The notes under the pieces: generated by a model | Databases searched by the model: none | What the model saw: the letters and a program-made list of their open reading frames with translations, nothing else | What the model was told of the DNA's origin: nothing | DNA from: Phoronis australis | Lineage: Eukaryota > Phoronida > Phoronidae | NCBI GenBank assembly: GCA_002633005.1 | Contig: NMRA01000495.1 | Span: forward strand, 42,921-97,771 | Reading direction: 5' to 3' | Length of the DNA stretch: 54,851 nucleotides | Shown: in pieces, positions 1-9,989 of the stretch | Layout: each line of letters starts with the position of its first letter | Numbering within the stretch: the stretch's first letter is position 1 | Position numbers and translations under genes: made by a program

Positions 1-784
1 GGTTAAGTGGACCTCCGGCATACCACGGACAGAGGAACAACTGTCCCACTTGCCAGAGTGTCCCGCGACACACTCCCACTGGATGGTGACCTGAGCACCC
101 AAACTGCTTACACCATGTCGTGTGACTCCCTCGCCACACACCTGGCACCTTCTAAATAGCTCCAACACTTTAGACAAGTCCACAATAAACTTATCAAAGT
201 TTGGCTCACCGATCTGTTCACTGGACGACGAACTGTCCTCTTCACTGGTTGTCGAACTGGGTCAGTAAGCACTCCCACTACTCAATATCGCTGCAGAGCT
301 GCTTAGAGGCTCTGGGCTGGAGAAAACAGCACAGGGCGAATCACTACTGGTTCCAGGATTGGCACGCTCTGGGGCCATACGTTCGGAGGCACGGGTGACA
401 GTGGATGAAGTGCCTCCACTGGCTCCATTCACTGTACTGGCCACAGCTCGCGAGGCTTCTCTCCTCAAAAACGCACTTCTCGGGGGTGGCGACGGGGCAC
501 TGCCGGGAATCAACACAAACGAAACGGCAACCTTCTTCAGGCGTTGTTTCGCAGGGACCTTCATCAGTTCAGCGTACAAATCCCTTTCGTAATCGGACGG
601 CAGAAAGTGCTTGCCACACACACGACTGCTTTGTACGTTGCGTGGTCGGGTAACGCTCGTTCTTCACACGAACGAGCCAAGTACGGCGAAGTGTGTCATC
701 CATCGGAAAACGATGCTAAGGTACTCCCAAAGCGCTTGTGAGACGATAATTAGTACATCCCGGTACGCAGCAACACTGTGGCAT
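1..784 (-). pseudogene. THAP-domain zinc-finger gene, disrupted, 3' part off the window
   Basis: Reading down from an ATG at 784, the frame opens with MPQCCCVPGC, the usual start of a THAP zinc finger (C2CH, a DNA-binding domain often derived from P-element transposases). It continues through HRFPMDD, a TWLVRVKNERYP block and, after a frame change, RVCGKHFLPSDYERD, which supplies the closing C-x2-H and the HF motif. A Ser/Thr/Pro-rich linker follows. From 198 to the left edge comes a second conserved block, FDKFIVDLSKVLELFRRC, with CxxC and WEC-GH motifs, which I know from other THAP and transposon-related animal proteins. Lesions: an in-frame TAG at 716-718, a frameshift near 618-628 inside the domain, and an in-frame TGA at 262-264. 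No intron is needed to link the blocks. The domain assignment is firm; calling it a pseudogene assumes the lesions are not sequencing errors. Confidence 0.85.
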
Positions 785-1409
785 GTTGAATGACTAGTAA
801 ATGAAAGCAAACGACGACGTAACTTAACACAACCGAGGTAGAACAATGACTGACTCGGCAGCTCTCACAGTCAGACTATATGAAAAGAAATTGGCGCGAA
901 ATGCTTGCCTCCTAAAACGTCACTTCCGGAATAGCGGACGAGTAATTAACAAAATCACGAAAAGCTGTTATTAAGTGGAAAATATGTCTAGGATAACCAA
1001 CCAACCTTATTTTAGCTCAAAATGACATGAAAAAACGTTGCCTTCGCCTTTAAAACCGGCATTTTATGGCAGAGCTACTTCTATGCTCATGAGATCGGTT
1101 TCCTACTTACGGTCGTGATAGGGTTTTATTTCCGTGACCAACTAGATGGATTCCATGTTCTTGTTGCTGATGGAAATATAATTCTGTCACGGTAACGAAA
1201 CGTGAGTGACATTTTAGAGCCAAAGTTTTAATTCTTCTTGCGTTTTTAACGGAGGATGATGCAGATCAAAGGAGTCCTCTCTTGGAAAGTGCCCCGACGA
1301 TGGAATCAATTACCATTCATCATGTTTACTCCGTGAATTTAAACATCCTTTTACGTTAACTTGGATTACGGAATTAATGGTGACTCTTTTTTGTTTATTT
1401 TTCCGTTAG

Positions 1410-1520
1410 CATGCGCGCACCCAGGGGTGGCTCGAGGGACTCGAACGAGCCCCCACCCCCATTTGGCGAAGTGGGCAAAAATATCCGAACCAGAGAAACA
1501 AAATGTCCAAAAATTCGAGT
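1410..1520 (-). mobile_element. Truncated copy of the CATGCnnGCACCCAG MITE family
   Basis: It begins with CATGCGCGCACCCAG, the same 15-bp terminus found at both ends of the complete element at 44601-44763. Read on the minus strand, the inner part (TTTTGTTTCTCTGG, TTTTTGCCCACTTCGCC) matches that element's right half (TTTGTTTCTTTGAGG, TTTTTGCCCACTTAGCC). The opposite end is missing, so this copy is truncated. Confidence 0.6.
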
Positions 1521-1919
1521 CCCCTATTATTTAAGCTGTTAATTATAAGACACTTATGTCTCAGTTTTCAATTGCTGAATAGTATATCGTCTGCAACTCA
1601 GGTGCCGATTCCTAGGAAATTAAAATATCTCATGTTGTTTTTTAACTATTTCCAGGAGACTAGTTCAGTGCTCAGTAGCCGCTGTTTTCATCTTTGCTAC
1701 CTCTTTTCAAGAAATAAATCGTTACTTCTAAAACTGCCACCTAACGCGCAAGTACATACATATAGGATATATAGGATGTGATCCGCCATGTGAATAGTCT
1801 AGATGAAGTATTTGAAAAATCTGCCGAAAAAAATACAAGAAACTTAGAGATTCGAAGCGCATGGGATAAATACAAAGCGTACCTCGATTGGCGTACATGA
1901 AGTAATATCCCAATCGACC

Positions 1920-1970
1920 TTATTCCGCGTAACGACCTCGACCTTCGGTCTCGGTCTATACGCGAAATAA
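1920..1970. repeat. Imperfect 24-bp inverted repeat (hairpin)
   Basis: The arms at 1920-1943 and 1947-1970 are inverted copies with about five mismatches around a TTC centre. Each arm has the core GACCnCGACC or its complement. It probably belongs to a dispersed repeat; no function can be inferred. Confidence 0.5.
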
Positions 1971-2804
1971 TGTCTCGTGGCCCGTACGCCGCTCTCGGTA
2001 CGTTTCGTGTATTTACCGCTGTTTTTTAAGTGAAATAACTCAATGAAGTGTTGATTTTAGCCTTGGCAAATAGCAACTCCAAAGTTAACAAAGCCGGGAC
2101 CATCGGATGCGCCGACGCATGCACGGACAAAAAGGTTTGTGACATGCTTGTTTTCATTATAGAACTTCTTCCAGGTGTATGTTTCTTCTGATGAAATGAG
2201 CCACTTAAAGAGGTATGGAATGCGAAAACTTGCACAAAATACAATTTATACAGATAGTGTCGAATTTACTCTTTGGGGATGCTAACGTGGGAGTTATTAA
2301 TTAACTTTGGACATCGCAAAAAGTTCCAGAAAGAAATTGTCAGCTAGATTGATTATTTTTGAACTAAACGAAATATAAACTTTTATCCCAATACAGTTTT
2401 CAAATTCTCCAACCTTATAATATGTTTGTGCTCATGCCCTCAAAGAAGTCGGACTGGCTGGTGCTTGAAATCAATGAGATAAATATAGCTCAATGTTTGA
2501 AATATTTTTTCTTTACATCAAAGGTTAAAAGTCACATTTTCCATATAAGGGAAAGGTGCTACGTCCGTGTCTTCCCATACGTGCTTTATCAAGTGGGAGA
2601 AATCGACTGATCGTTTTTTGAAATTTGAAACTAAAGGAAAATGCTTTGACATCAACAGAAATTCAAAATTTGTACCAAGAAACCGTAAAAATATCTGGTG
2701 AACAGTTTGACTTCTGTTTTAGTGGCAGAGAATTTCTGTTTTTCATGTTCTCTGTAACTTCATAGGGACATTATCGGCAAGTAAATTGAATTTCTGAGAT
2801 CGTT

Positions 2805-2877
2805 TTCAGCGCAGATTCGAACCTGCACAAATTAACCCCCTCGACCGCAGCCAAACGCTCCACTGGCGGAGCTAAAT
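2805..2877 (-). repeat. tRNA-like sequence, probable SINE head or tRNA pseudogene
   Basis: The minus strand carries an A-box-like TAGCTCCGCCAGTGGAGC with a paired D stem, and further on a B box GGTTCGAATCTGC with a T-stem. The acceptor ends do not pair and the anticodon arm is poor, so a working tRNA is unlikely. A tRNA-derived SINE fragment fits better. Confidence 0.4.
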
Positions 2878-3330
2878 CCCACTTGATAAATAGTGAGCAT
2901 TTTGAGCGTGTTTAACCAGTGGTAAAGTCACGGGCCTTAAATTCAACGACTGTCGACAGCGGCAAAGATAGGTCATTTCTAATAAAGTCACAAACGAGTT
3001 TTGTTGTTTTAGTACTGGTCAAAGCTAATAACTTCAGTTTAAGAAGTCCATCGAATCCAAAAATAACCCCAAGAATGCGTCTTTTGTCCATAAAACCGAC
3101 AATACCCCTTAAAAATGCGTTAGTAAAGGAAATTTATACCCTCCTGTGAATAATTCCATAATAGCAAAGAATTACCGTGTATGAATGGTATTTTTCTGTT
3201 TTTTGCAAGACCGAGTGCTGGGACGTGACATTTCATGCATAGACTTATAAACCATGGTCAGTGAAAATGCGGTGCAACCACATGCTTACGCCTGGACGTA
3301 ACTTAGATCTAACTTTTTGCAGGGATTTTT

Positions 3331-4644
3331 CTATGTGAACATGATTAACAGATTAGCAATGAGGAAGAAATGCAACTTTTTTCCGGAGGCGCTGTTTGGT
3401 GTAGGCATGCTTTGTTTGTCCTTTTCGTACCATCTTCCAAGCAACATGGCTGACAACAACGGTTTCGTCATTGTATCTTTTGTGGCAATTTGCCCGTCAT
3501 CGAATGACCATTCTCCAATGTCTAAGCCAACAGGGGAGGCTAAGACTTCAGGCATGATATACTTGGTGTCGAATTTTCCTCTCAGTTGAATTTTGCTGAA
3601 CGTTGTGTTGGCAAACGTTGTTGAAGACCCACAAGATTGTTCTGACTGGTTGGCACATCTGACAAGTGCGCATGCCTGTATGTAATACTGTCCTTCCAAC
3701 GTGTGCAAACCGTCAAAAGCGCCCAGTGCATAAAGATCGTTATTGTCCAAGCTATTTGTTGAAAAATCAAGAAAACAGCACACGCGATTTTGACAAACGC
3801 AAAGTTTGTCCTTTGTTTTCTCCAACTTCACCCACGAATACATGTCACCAAATAGCACAGAACGAAACTCCTTGAATGATTCACGTGCGCATTTTTGTTC
3901 AACGGGTACATACGGGCGATTTGGAGTTGGTTTCCGGTTAATTGTCGCTACCACTAACTGACCTTCGGGATCATCGGGTTCGTATGAAAAATTAGCATGA
4001 ACCTGTGGTGTATAAATGCCGCTTCCAACCATTCTATTTGGCGGTAGATGTATATTTGCTGAGAGCAAATTCACGTTCATCATCCTGGCAAAAGCTTGGT
4101 GAGTTTCTATTGAAGCAAACAGCGGGAAAACGTTCATCCATGCCGTTGGGAAAACAATATGGTCGATGCTATGCCTTTCCACCAACGTAACTGCAGGCTC
4201 CTTGAACAGGATGTCGAAACAAATAAAAGTTCCGAAACGTCCAAACGGAGTATCGAAGAAAATGTGTTCCACGGGTGGTTTGTTGAATGGTTCTGTAAGA
4301 AATAAGTGCTGTTTGTGATATTTGGCGACTAAACACCCCTTTGGATCAAACACAACATTAGTATTAAAGATGTATTCACCCGACAAAGGACAATCTGTGT
4401 CAACAATTCTTGTACAGGGCTGCTTATCCCCCATATTGGCAACCAGATAAAACTCATTCTCCTTGGCAATACAGCCCAAGCGTTTCTGAACGGATATGTC
4501 GTACGTGCTGTTGATGACGTCACACGGGCACCAAGCTTGGTTGCTTGGTTCAGGAACGTATTCCATATAAGGGTAAATGGCCTCCCGTGACTTGAAACCA
4601 AATCCGTAAAGTCCGTCTTCTGGGAAAACCAAGATATTTGCATC
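3331..4644 (-). CDS. Exon 2 of biotinidase/vanin-like gene (catalytic and C-terminal domain)
   Basis: The acceptor is TTTCCAG|GATGCA at 4645-4646 and the stop ends at 3331. This one uninterrupted 1,314-base exon holds all three catalytic residues, the C-terminal vanin-type domain and the GPI-type tail. Vertebrate family members spread the same region over several exons, so introns have been lost here or gained there. The reading frame is fully open, which argues against a pseudogene. Confidence 0.93.
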   Translation of the reverse strand, partial: DANILVFPEDGLYGFGFKSREAIYPYMEYVPEPSNQAWCPCDVINSTYDISVQKRLGCIAKENEFYLVANMGDKQPCTRIVDTDCPLSGEYIFNTNVVFDPKGCLVAKYHKQHLFLTEPFNKPPVEHIFFDTPFGRFGTFICFDILFKEPAVTLVERHSIDHIVFPTAWMNVFPLFASIETHQAFARMMNVNLLSANIHLPPNRMVGSGIYTPQVHANFSYEPDDPEGQLVVATINRKPTPNRPYVPVEQKCARESFKEFRSVLFGDMYSWVKLEKTKDKLCVCQNRVCCFLDFSTNSLDNNDLYALGAFDGLHTLEGQYYIQACALVRCANQSEQSCGSSTTFANTTFSKIQLRGKFDTKYIMPEVLASPVGLDIGEWSFDDGQIATKDTMTKPLLSAMLLGRWYEKDKQSMPTPNSASGKKLHFFLIANLLIMFT

Positions 4645-6785
4645 CTGGAAATGAAAATCGGATAGAGAATTACAATATTTTAATATTATGAAATAAAATT
4701 CATTTGAATTAGGCTACTTAGGTAGAAGACAGCTGGTCTGCTTTCGGATTTATGTGAAAGCCAACCAGACGTCTGTCGACGAGCGTGCTCAGTTCACTGA
4801 GACAGCGGATCAAACGTCCTATCTGCCTTGTGATTGGATGGCACTATGGATTGTGCACCAATCATTCCCAGCCATGTACAGTTACCTACGTGTGCGTCGT
4901 CCGACTTCTGCCTGGTACTCTAATCTAATTAAGTTACTCGAAATCAAACTCGAAAATACATTAAGCTTTTACTGTCTACAAAAACTCCAGTAAGAGCTCG
5001 AATTTCGAGTAAAAACTCGAAATTTTCTAATTCAGGCTCGAACTTATAGCTTAACACTGGGGGTCATCAAGTGCACGTAAACCGCGCTAATATAGCCCAC
5101 TCCAACACAGAGTAATAGACACTTATATATCCGTCTAGTGCAGTCGTACCAGAGTGGAAGATGTTAAAAATAATTCCTTTTCGAGTAAACATTAGATCCC
5201 AGCCAGCTGTGGCTTCAGCTTAAAGTGACATGTCAGAAGTGAATTGCAATAGGTGGGCCTTATAATGCGTTAACATGGGCGACGCAGCACTGAAATAAGT
5301 GGAATTATAGCCCCCGGCCCCCTACGGTGCGCACCGCCCATGCTCATGGGCTGCGCAGCACTGAAATTAATAAGTGGGATGCTATAGCCACCCCCCAGCC
5401 CTCTATGGTACGACGCTCATGCATTAAAGTGCCGTTTACACTTACAAAGTTGACACGGATCAGCTGACACAGAACAAGTTCAAGTGTGTAAACGGACTGA
5501 CACGGAGCAAATTGACACCGCGGTGACAAATTTTTGCCACCCGTTTGTGAGGTAGAGCAATTTGCGCCCGAACATCTTGCGCCGTATCAAATTATAAGTT
5601 TAAACGCGAAACTGGAGCAAGGCGGAAAAGATCATCTCTACTGCGCTTGTGCAATGACCTTCATACGGGTTTCTTTGTCTCTACAACTCTCGACATTTGT
5701 AAACCTGCGCATGTGCGATCCAGTCTCTCCAGCCTGCAATTTCCTCTCTTGCCACGGTTAGTAAGTTGTGTCTGTTGTAAACGACCGCTTGACACGGGTC
5801 AGTTTGCTCCGTGTCAGTTGCGCCGGGCCAAAAGTTGATGTCTAAACGGGACTTAAGATTAGTCAGCTAACTAAAACCTCAACATGTTTACACCATTGTT
5901 GCCCACAAAGTCCCTAGGATATTTCCCGGTATAACTCGAACACATTCTTGACAGGGAAATTATATATACCCTGTTGTGAAATATACTGTCACTTTAGATA
6001 GATATTGTCCCCCGGGAGACAAAGATATGCCGAGTATCAGAATATATGACGTTACAGACACATAATGTTGCGTAGACGTTGTTATATATATTATCGCGAA
6101 TTTTAAGATGGGCGCGTAAGTAAACACAGACATGTTAAACCCCGGCCACGTTTCGGTTTATTACTTAAATGTGATATATAATCGCACTCGATATCAATTA
6201 AAATTCGACCTCAAGATATTATAAGATTTTATACTTTGAACTTAGTTAAGTTTTAGTCCGGAGAAACAAAGACCTGTAATGCATTAGATGTTGAATTGTG
6301 GTCTTGCGTTAGTTGAAATTGTTTATCAGTAAAACGCCAACACCCTGTGCGTGTGCGCACTATACTTTCTGTTCCTGTATCAGGAATACATAAATCATTT
6401 GTGGCGAGTTTGCGTCTACGATTTTACGTGATATGTCGACTGCGTTTTAGGGTGATTGTTCTTATACGGATTTATTCGGTACTTAAACATGAAACATAAT
6501 TTTCAGTTTGATTTCCTCGCTTTCGACATGTACTAATTGGTGCCATAAGGTTATCACTTTATAATTACTTGCCTTGGCAAGTTTCGCGCGTTCGGCCATT
6601 ACGTCCAAGTTTCTGTCCATGTGTTTTACTGCCTCATCTCTAGTTATTACGTTAGACCGGCTCGGTGGCAAAACGACCGCATGCTCGTACACTGCCGCGC
6701 TGAAAGTGTCTCCGTCCTTAAATACAGCCCCTTCTATTGAAAAGATTGCCGCGAGAACAGCCAACACTGAATATTCGACAACCAT
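3331..6785 (-). CDS. Biotinidase/vanin (pantetheinase) family amidohydrolase, two coding exons
   Basis: Exon 1 is 6785-6573 (71 codons) and exon 2 is 4644-3331 (437 codons plus stop). The 508-residue product is close to vertebrate vanins (about 513). It belongs to the nitrilase superfamily, whose members here hydrolyse pantetheine or biocytin amides outside the cell. Residues 1-20 form a signal peptide, followed by the family motif AAVYEHAVVLP. The catalytic triad is visible: Glu80 in VFPEDG, Lys182 in YHKQHLF and Cys213 in GTFICFDILF. N-glycosylation sequons lie at residues 116, 289, 403 and 417. The C terminus has small residues (NSASG), KK, then a hydrophobic end, as for GPI anchoring in vanins. 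An upstream in-frame ATG exists, but the chosen start gives a clean signal peptide. The sequence cannot separate biotinidase from pantetheinase. The intron is about 1.9 kb with donor AAG|GCAAGT. Confidence 0.95.
5277..5421. repeat. Two-copy tandem repeat, units of about 71 and 74 bp
   Basis: Units 5277-5347 and 5348-5421 both begin GGGC-GC-CAGCACTGAAAT, share the TATAGCC and CCCTA/TCTATGGT segments, and end in GCTCATG. They lie in the intron of the biotinidase/vanin-like gene, directly against the TTAA element that follows. Confidence 0.7.
5424..5856. mobile_element. MITE-like element with TTAA flanks
   Basis: The ends are near-inverted copies: TTAAAGTGCCGTTTACAC at the left, and TAAGTCCCGTTTAGAC as the right end read in reverse. 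TTAA lies at each border (5424-5427 and 5853-5856), the target duplicated by piggyBac and Kolobok type transposases. Inner inverted segments share CTGACACGGAGCAAA. There is no transposase ORF, so it is non-autonomous. It sits in the intron of the biotinidase/vanin-like gene. Confidence 0.6.
6573..6785 (-). CDS. Exon 1 of biotinidase/vanin-like gene (signal peptide)
   Basis: It encodes MVVEYSVLAVLAAIFSIEGA (signal peptide) and the N-terminal strand and helix of the nitrilase fold, ending at AERAKLAK. The only phase-compatible junction with DANILVFPEDG in exon 2 is AAG followed by GCAAGT, a strong GC-type donor. The nearby GT in CAAGTAATT would shift the frame of exon 2. Confidence 0.88.
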
Positions 6786-9240
6786 GATGTTGCTTGTCAC
6801 GGTAGGTGAAGTAATCGAACGATAAAACAAACAAGCAGATATTCGGTTGTGCGAGATTATCTGCAATGCTGTTGACATCCGAGTCACGTGACGAAACTAG
6901 TTTTACTTGGGGCCAGGGGGTGTTAAGTGTAGTTTTCCCAACTATATATTTACAGAAAGCCGCGCAAAGCCTAAACGGAAATAAGCTTGTAACCAAGAAA
7001 CACACAATGCAACAGGTATAAACTTAGTCAATCATTAAACTGAATTGAATTAAGTTGATAACATGCAGTTTCGTAGGGAATCTGGCCATGAAAAACTGCC
7101 ATGTAAGCGACACGTCCCGTTAAGCCTACCTCTAAATAATCCCCGGTTTAATTTATTTTCAGAGATGACTAAGTTCCTGGAATAGATCCCGTATCTGTAG
7201 GACATCTGAATCGACCGAGTTAAAAAAATGGGTTAATGGTTGTACCTTCCTAATAGTTTCATTTTGTCGTTTAGAAGTAAGCCGCGATACATTTTCATAT
7301 TAGGCCTACATACACTAAAGCTGCACTTGCATTTCACCCCGTTTAGCAGACTAAAAAACGTAAATGAAATTGTGCCATACCTTTTCGCGATTGGGCTATT
7401 TCCGTTACCAACTACAGAACATCGAAACCACTTCGGAGTTTATTGTTGGCCTCGTGTACGCATTGTTCATGTATCCTATCTAGTAATACGAGCGGGACCG
7501 TTCAAGTGGTTTTGGAAATTGAATTTACGGGCAATAGCGAAACTACGTTAGTGTTTTTAGAGATTGTCGCAGGTTTTTAACATTCCCATGGGCCATTCAA
7601 TGGTATAGAACGTGAGAAACAGACCTAAACTGCATTATTCAAGGCTCGCTGGTCCCTAGGCAACACGTAGCCCCTCGGTTGGCCGGTTAGGGGCTACAAT
7701 ACTTCCCATCACTTTCTGTACGAATTTTGTCCCGTGTATTTTAAATGGGCGCCGGGTAGGCCAAATCCGGCCATCAATTAGGAGTTTTCACCTTGTCAAA
7801 TATACATTTCACACTATCACCTAAAAAAGCGCTCACTTTCTTCAGTGGTCCTTTCTATTTCTTCACATATCTTCGATGAAGCTTAGTTACGAGAATTAAG
7901 ATGACTTTGGTGAAGAATTCCAACTCCACTGTCTTGGTCAACATTAACTTTTCACCACGCGCGCGATAACCACGAAGTATTTCAACTGAGTCACTGGATC
8001 GAGTTAGGCAAAGGCTAGCGTGAGACTGAGCGAAGCGCGTGCCGCTGATGCGACACTTGCAAAATAGCATGGGAAGGTATCAGGTGAAATTTGTAAGATT
8101 TGTGTCTCTTGGACTTTTTATTCGTCAACATGTGTGATTTCACGTAACTTCCTCAAAATGATCCCCGATAAGAGAAACTCGAGCAAACCGCGACAGATTT
8201 TCATAGATTTGTTCAAATCATCTTGACTGAATCGTCTCCAGACTTATGGCATGTGTTAATTATAACTCCATGTGCATATATGCATGTTTCATTTGATTTT
8301 ATTTCTTGTGTTTTGAAGTTCGTAAATTTTTGTGCAGTGTTGTATTGGTAAAATTAAGAGGTAAGCCCACAGCCGTGAGAGCTGAAATTTAAATTGCAAT
8401 GAACTCGCACAATATGACTCGCAAACATGTAGGCTTATTTTTGACTCACGAGTGGGTATTTACAGTTTGCAGTAGCGGATCTTGGATGTCGGAGAAAAAG
8501 GTCAAACCACGTACACATATTTGAAGGCAAAGGTCCGCGCGCATTCCAAGTGGTTTCTGAAGAGGGCCCATGCACAATTATAACTTAGGTCTGAATCACA
8601 ATCAAGGTCCATATTCGAGAGTTGACTAAAATAATTTTTCATGGTCACTTACCAAATGCTAACTGAATCTAATATGCAAAGAGTTATTTATTTGAACAAA
8701 TTAAAAAAGAATCATCAAAATCGGACAATGTTTGAGAAATTTATGCATGTTTTTGTCTATGAATTTCATGCATTTTTAGAGTTAGGAGTGGCCATTTTAG
8801 AAATTACACCAGCCTAAACTGTAGGGATGCAAGGGTTTATAATTTTTGTGTTAGCGTACCGTTTGACTAAAAAAAAGAAACAGTAAACAGGGTTTGTTCA
8901 GGGCCTATGGATTTTTTATTCACCCCCGAGCACCCCTGGCTTCGCGTATACGCTAGTCAGCAATTCGCACCCGAATTGCGAAATGGTATCTGGTAGAACT
9001 TTAGGGGGGGTCATGGCCCCCTTGCCCCCCCCCCCCCTAAATCCGTCACTATCCTTGGGTAAAAATAAAGGCAGCGAAAAACATTTTGGATATAGGCCTA
9101 AATGTGGGGCAATACGGTAGAACAGATAGTTTTCCAAATTGACTATATTTTAAACCTCAGTGAAATCCCTCTTTAGTGGGGACATTTTGATAGATACTGT
9201 TCTGCAAGGAGCTTCATTCAGCCTTCAAATGAAATGGATT
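6786..9240. other. Interval between biotinidase/vanin-like gene and NASP 3' end
   Basis: It should hold the promoter of the biotinidase/vanin-like gene at its left end; I see no clear TATA box. A perfect 9-bp stem lies at 7667-7697 and a C-rich tract at 9001-9040. The short open frames show no family resemblance and no splice logic. Confidence 0.5.
7667..7697. repeat. Perfect 9-bp inverted repeat, 13-base loop
   Basis: GTAGCCCCT (7667-7675) is repeated as AGGGGCTAC (7689-7697). The stem is GC-rich and stable. No adjoining terminator, RNA or transposon features were recognised. Confidence 0.5.
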
Positions 9241-9257
9241 TTGACAAAGTGAACAAT

Positions 9258-9989
9258 ATATTTATTTGGCATAAACAACAGGACGTAACATTGTTGACTG
9301 TTAGCTTCACAATAGCTTTAGAACATACAAAAATAGTGAATTGATTTCACAATGGGCGTGATTTATACAAAAATAATGGCAGAAAAAATACAATTTATAA
9401 AAAATTGACAATGGGCAGCTGAGTTTAGCAAATGCTTTGGTCTCTGCCAGAGAATGGATTCATGTTTAATGGCAAGTCGCAATTTGTTCAATCTCAAGTT
9501 TCAAAATGTCATAGGGAAGACTCAATTGTCAATTTCTATTGACTTTCGCATCTACAGGTCACATCAACTTATACCATACATTTGTGAAAGAATTTTCAAA
9601 ATGTCACAAAATTCTCAAATTGTCAGACTTTCAGGCAAGCAAGTTTTGCCACAAAATGTCGCCATGTCACAAGAAATCCATTCCCTGTTCTGGCTTTCAA
9701 AACTATGGATAAAGCTACACATTTTACACCAGTTTACCACTTTTTAATAAATAAACCATAGTTTGCTTTAACAGGACACTACAACTAGATAACAACATGA
9801 GCAAAACAAGCAAACCAAAACAGATACGTGAACATAGACTGCAGGACAAATTGAATACATTCTGAAATTCAAGGTCAGCTCAACATTACTCCGATAGATA
9901 ATATATACAATAAGCAGCAGGATGCTAGAGGTCACAAGGTCATGGTCATAAGGTCATGACACCAAGTTCAGATGTAGTTGAAGGATATC
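9258..9989 (-). other. NASP: Probable NASP 3' UTR
   Basis: The stretch follows the NASP stop codon at 9992-9990. On the minus strand an AATAAA-type signal lies near 9260. It includes a dispersed repeat (about 9453-9690) also found at 33655-33990 in NASP intron 2-3, sharing GGATTCATGTTTAATGGCAA and CAGGCAAGCAAGTTTTG. The transcript end is inferred. Confidence 0.45.
9453..9690. repeat. Dispersed repeat, partner of 33655-33990
   Basis: It shares GGATTCATGTTTAATGGCAA, GAGTCACATCAA-type words, TTCAAAATGTCACA and CAGGCAAGCAAGTTTTG in the same order as the segment in the NASP intron. It is probably an old transposon. No coding content or terminal repeats are visible. Confidence 0.6.

Larger units (their letters stand above)
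785..3330. other. Intergenic stretch between THAP pseudogene and biotinidase/vanin-like gene
   Basis: No exon with recognisable homology was found on either strand. It holds a CGTCACTTCCGG (CRE-half plus ETS-type) motif at 918-929, possibly the old THAP promoter, a MITE fragment from 1410, a hairpin at 1920-1970, and a tRNA-like sequence at 2805-2877. The 3' UTR of the biotinidase/vanin-like gene must also fall at its right end, but I could not place a poly(A) signal with confidence. Confidence 0.6.

Noticed and set aside
262-621. Plus-strand and alternative-frame open reading frames over the THAP region
   Set aside because: They are shadows of the biased Ser/Thr/Pro/Glu coding on the minus strand.
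716-718. TAG before HRFP as an intron acceptor in the THAP gene
   Set aside because: The upstream sequence from the ATG at 784 continues in the same frame with no gap, and no donor or pyrimidine tract fits between. A nonsense change is simpler.
2026-2244. Transposase-like open frame on the minus strand
   Set aside because: The 72-codon frame has no recognisable transposase motif in any frame, and no terminal repeats surround it.
2805-2877. Functional tRNA gene
   Set aside because: The boxes are present but the acceptor stem does not pair and the anticodon arm is unclear.
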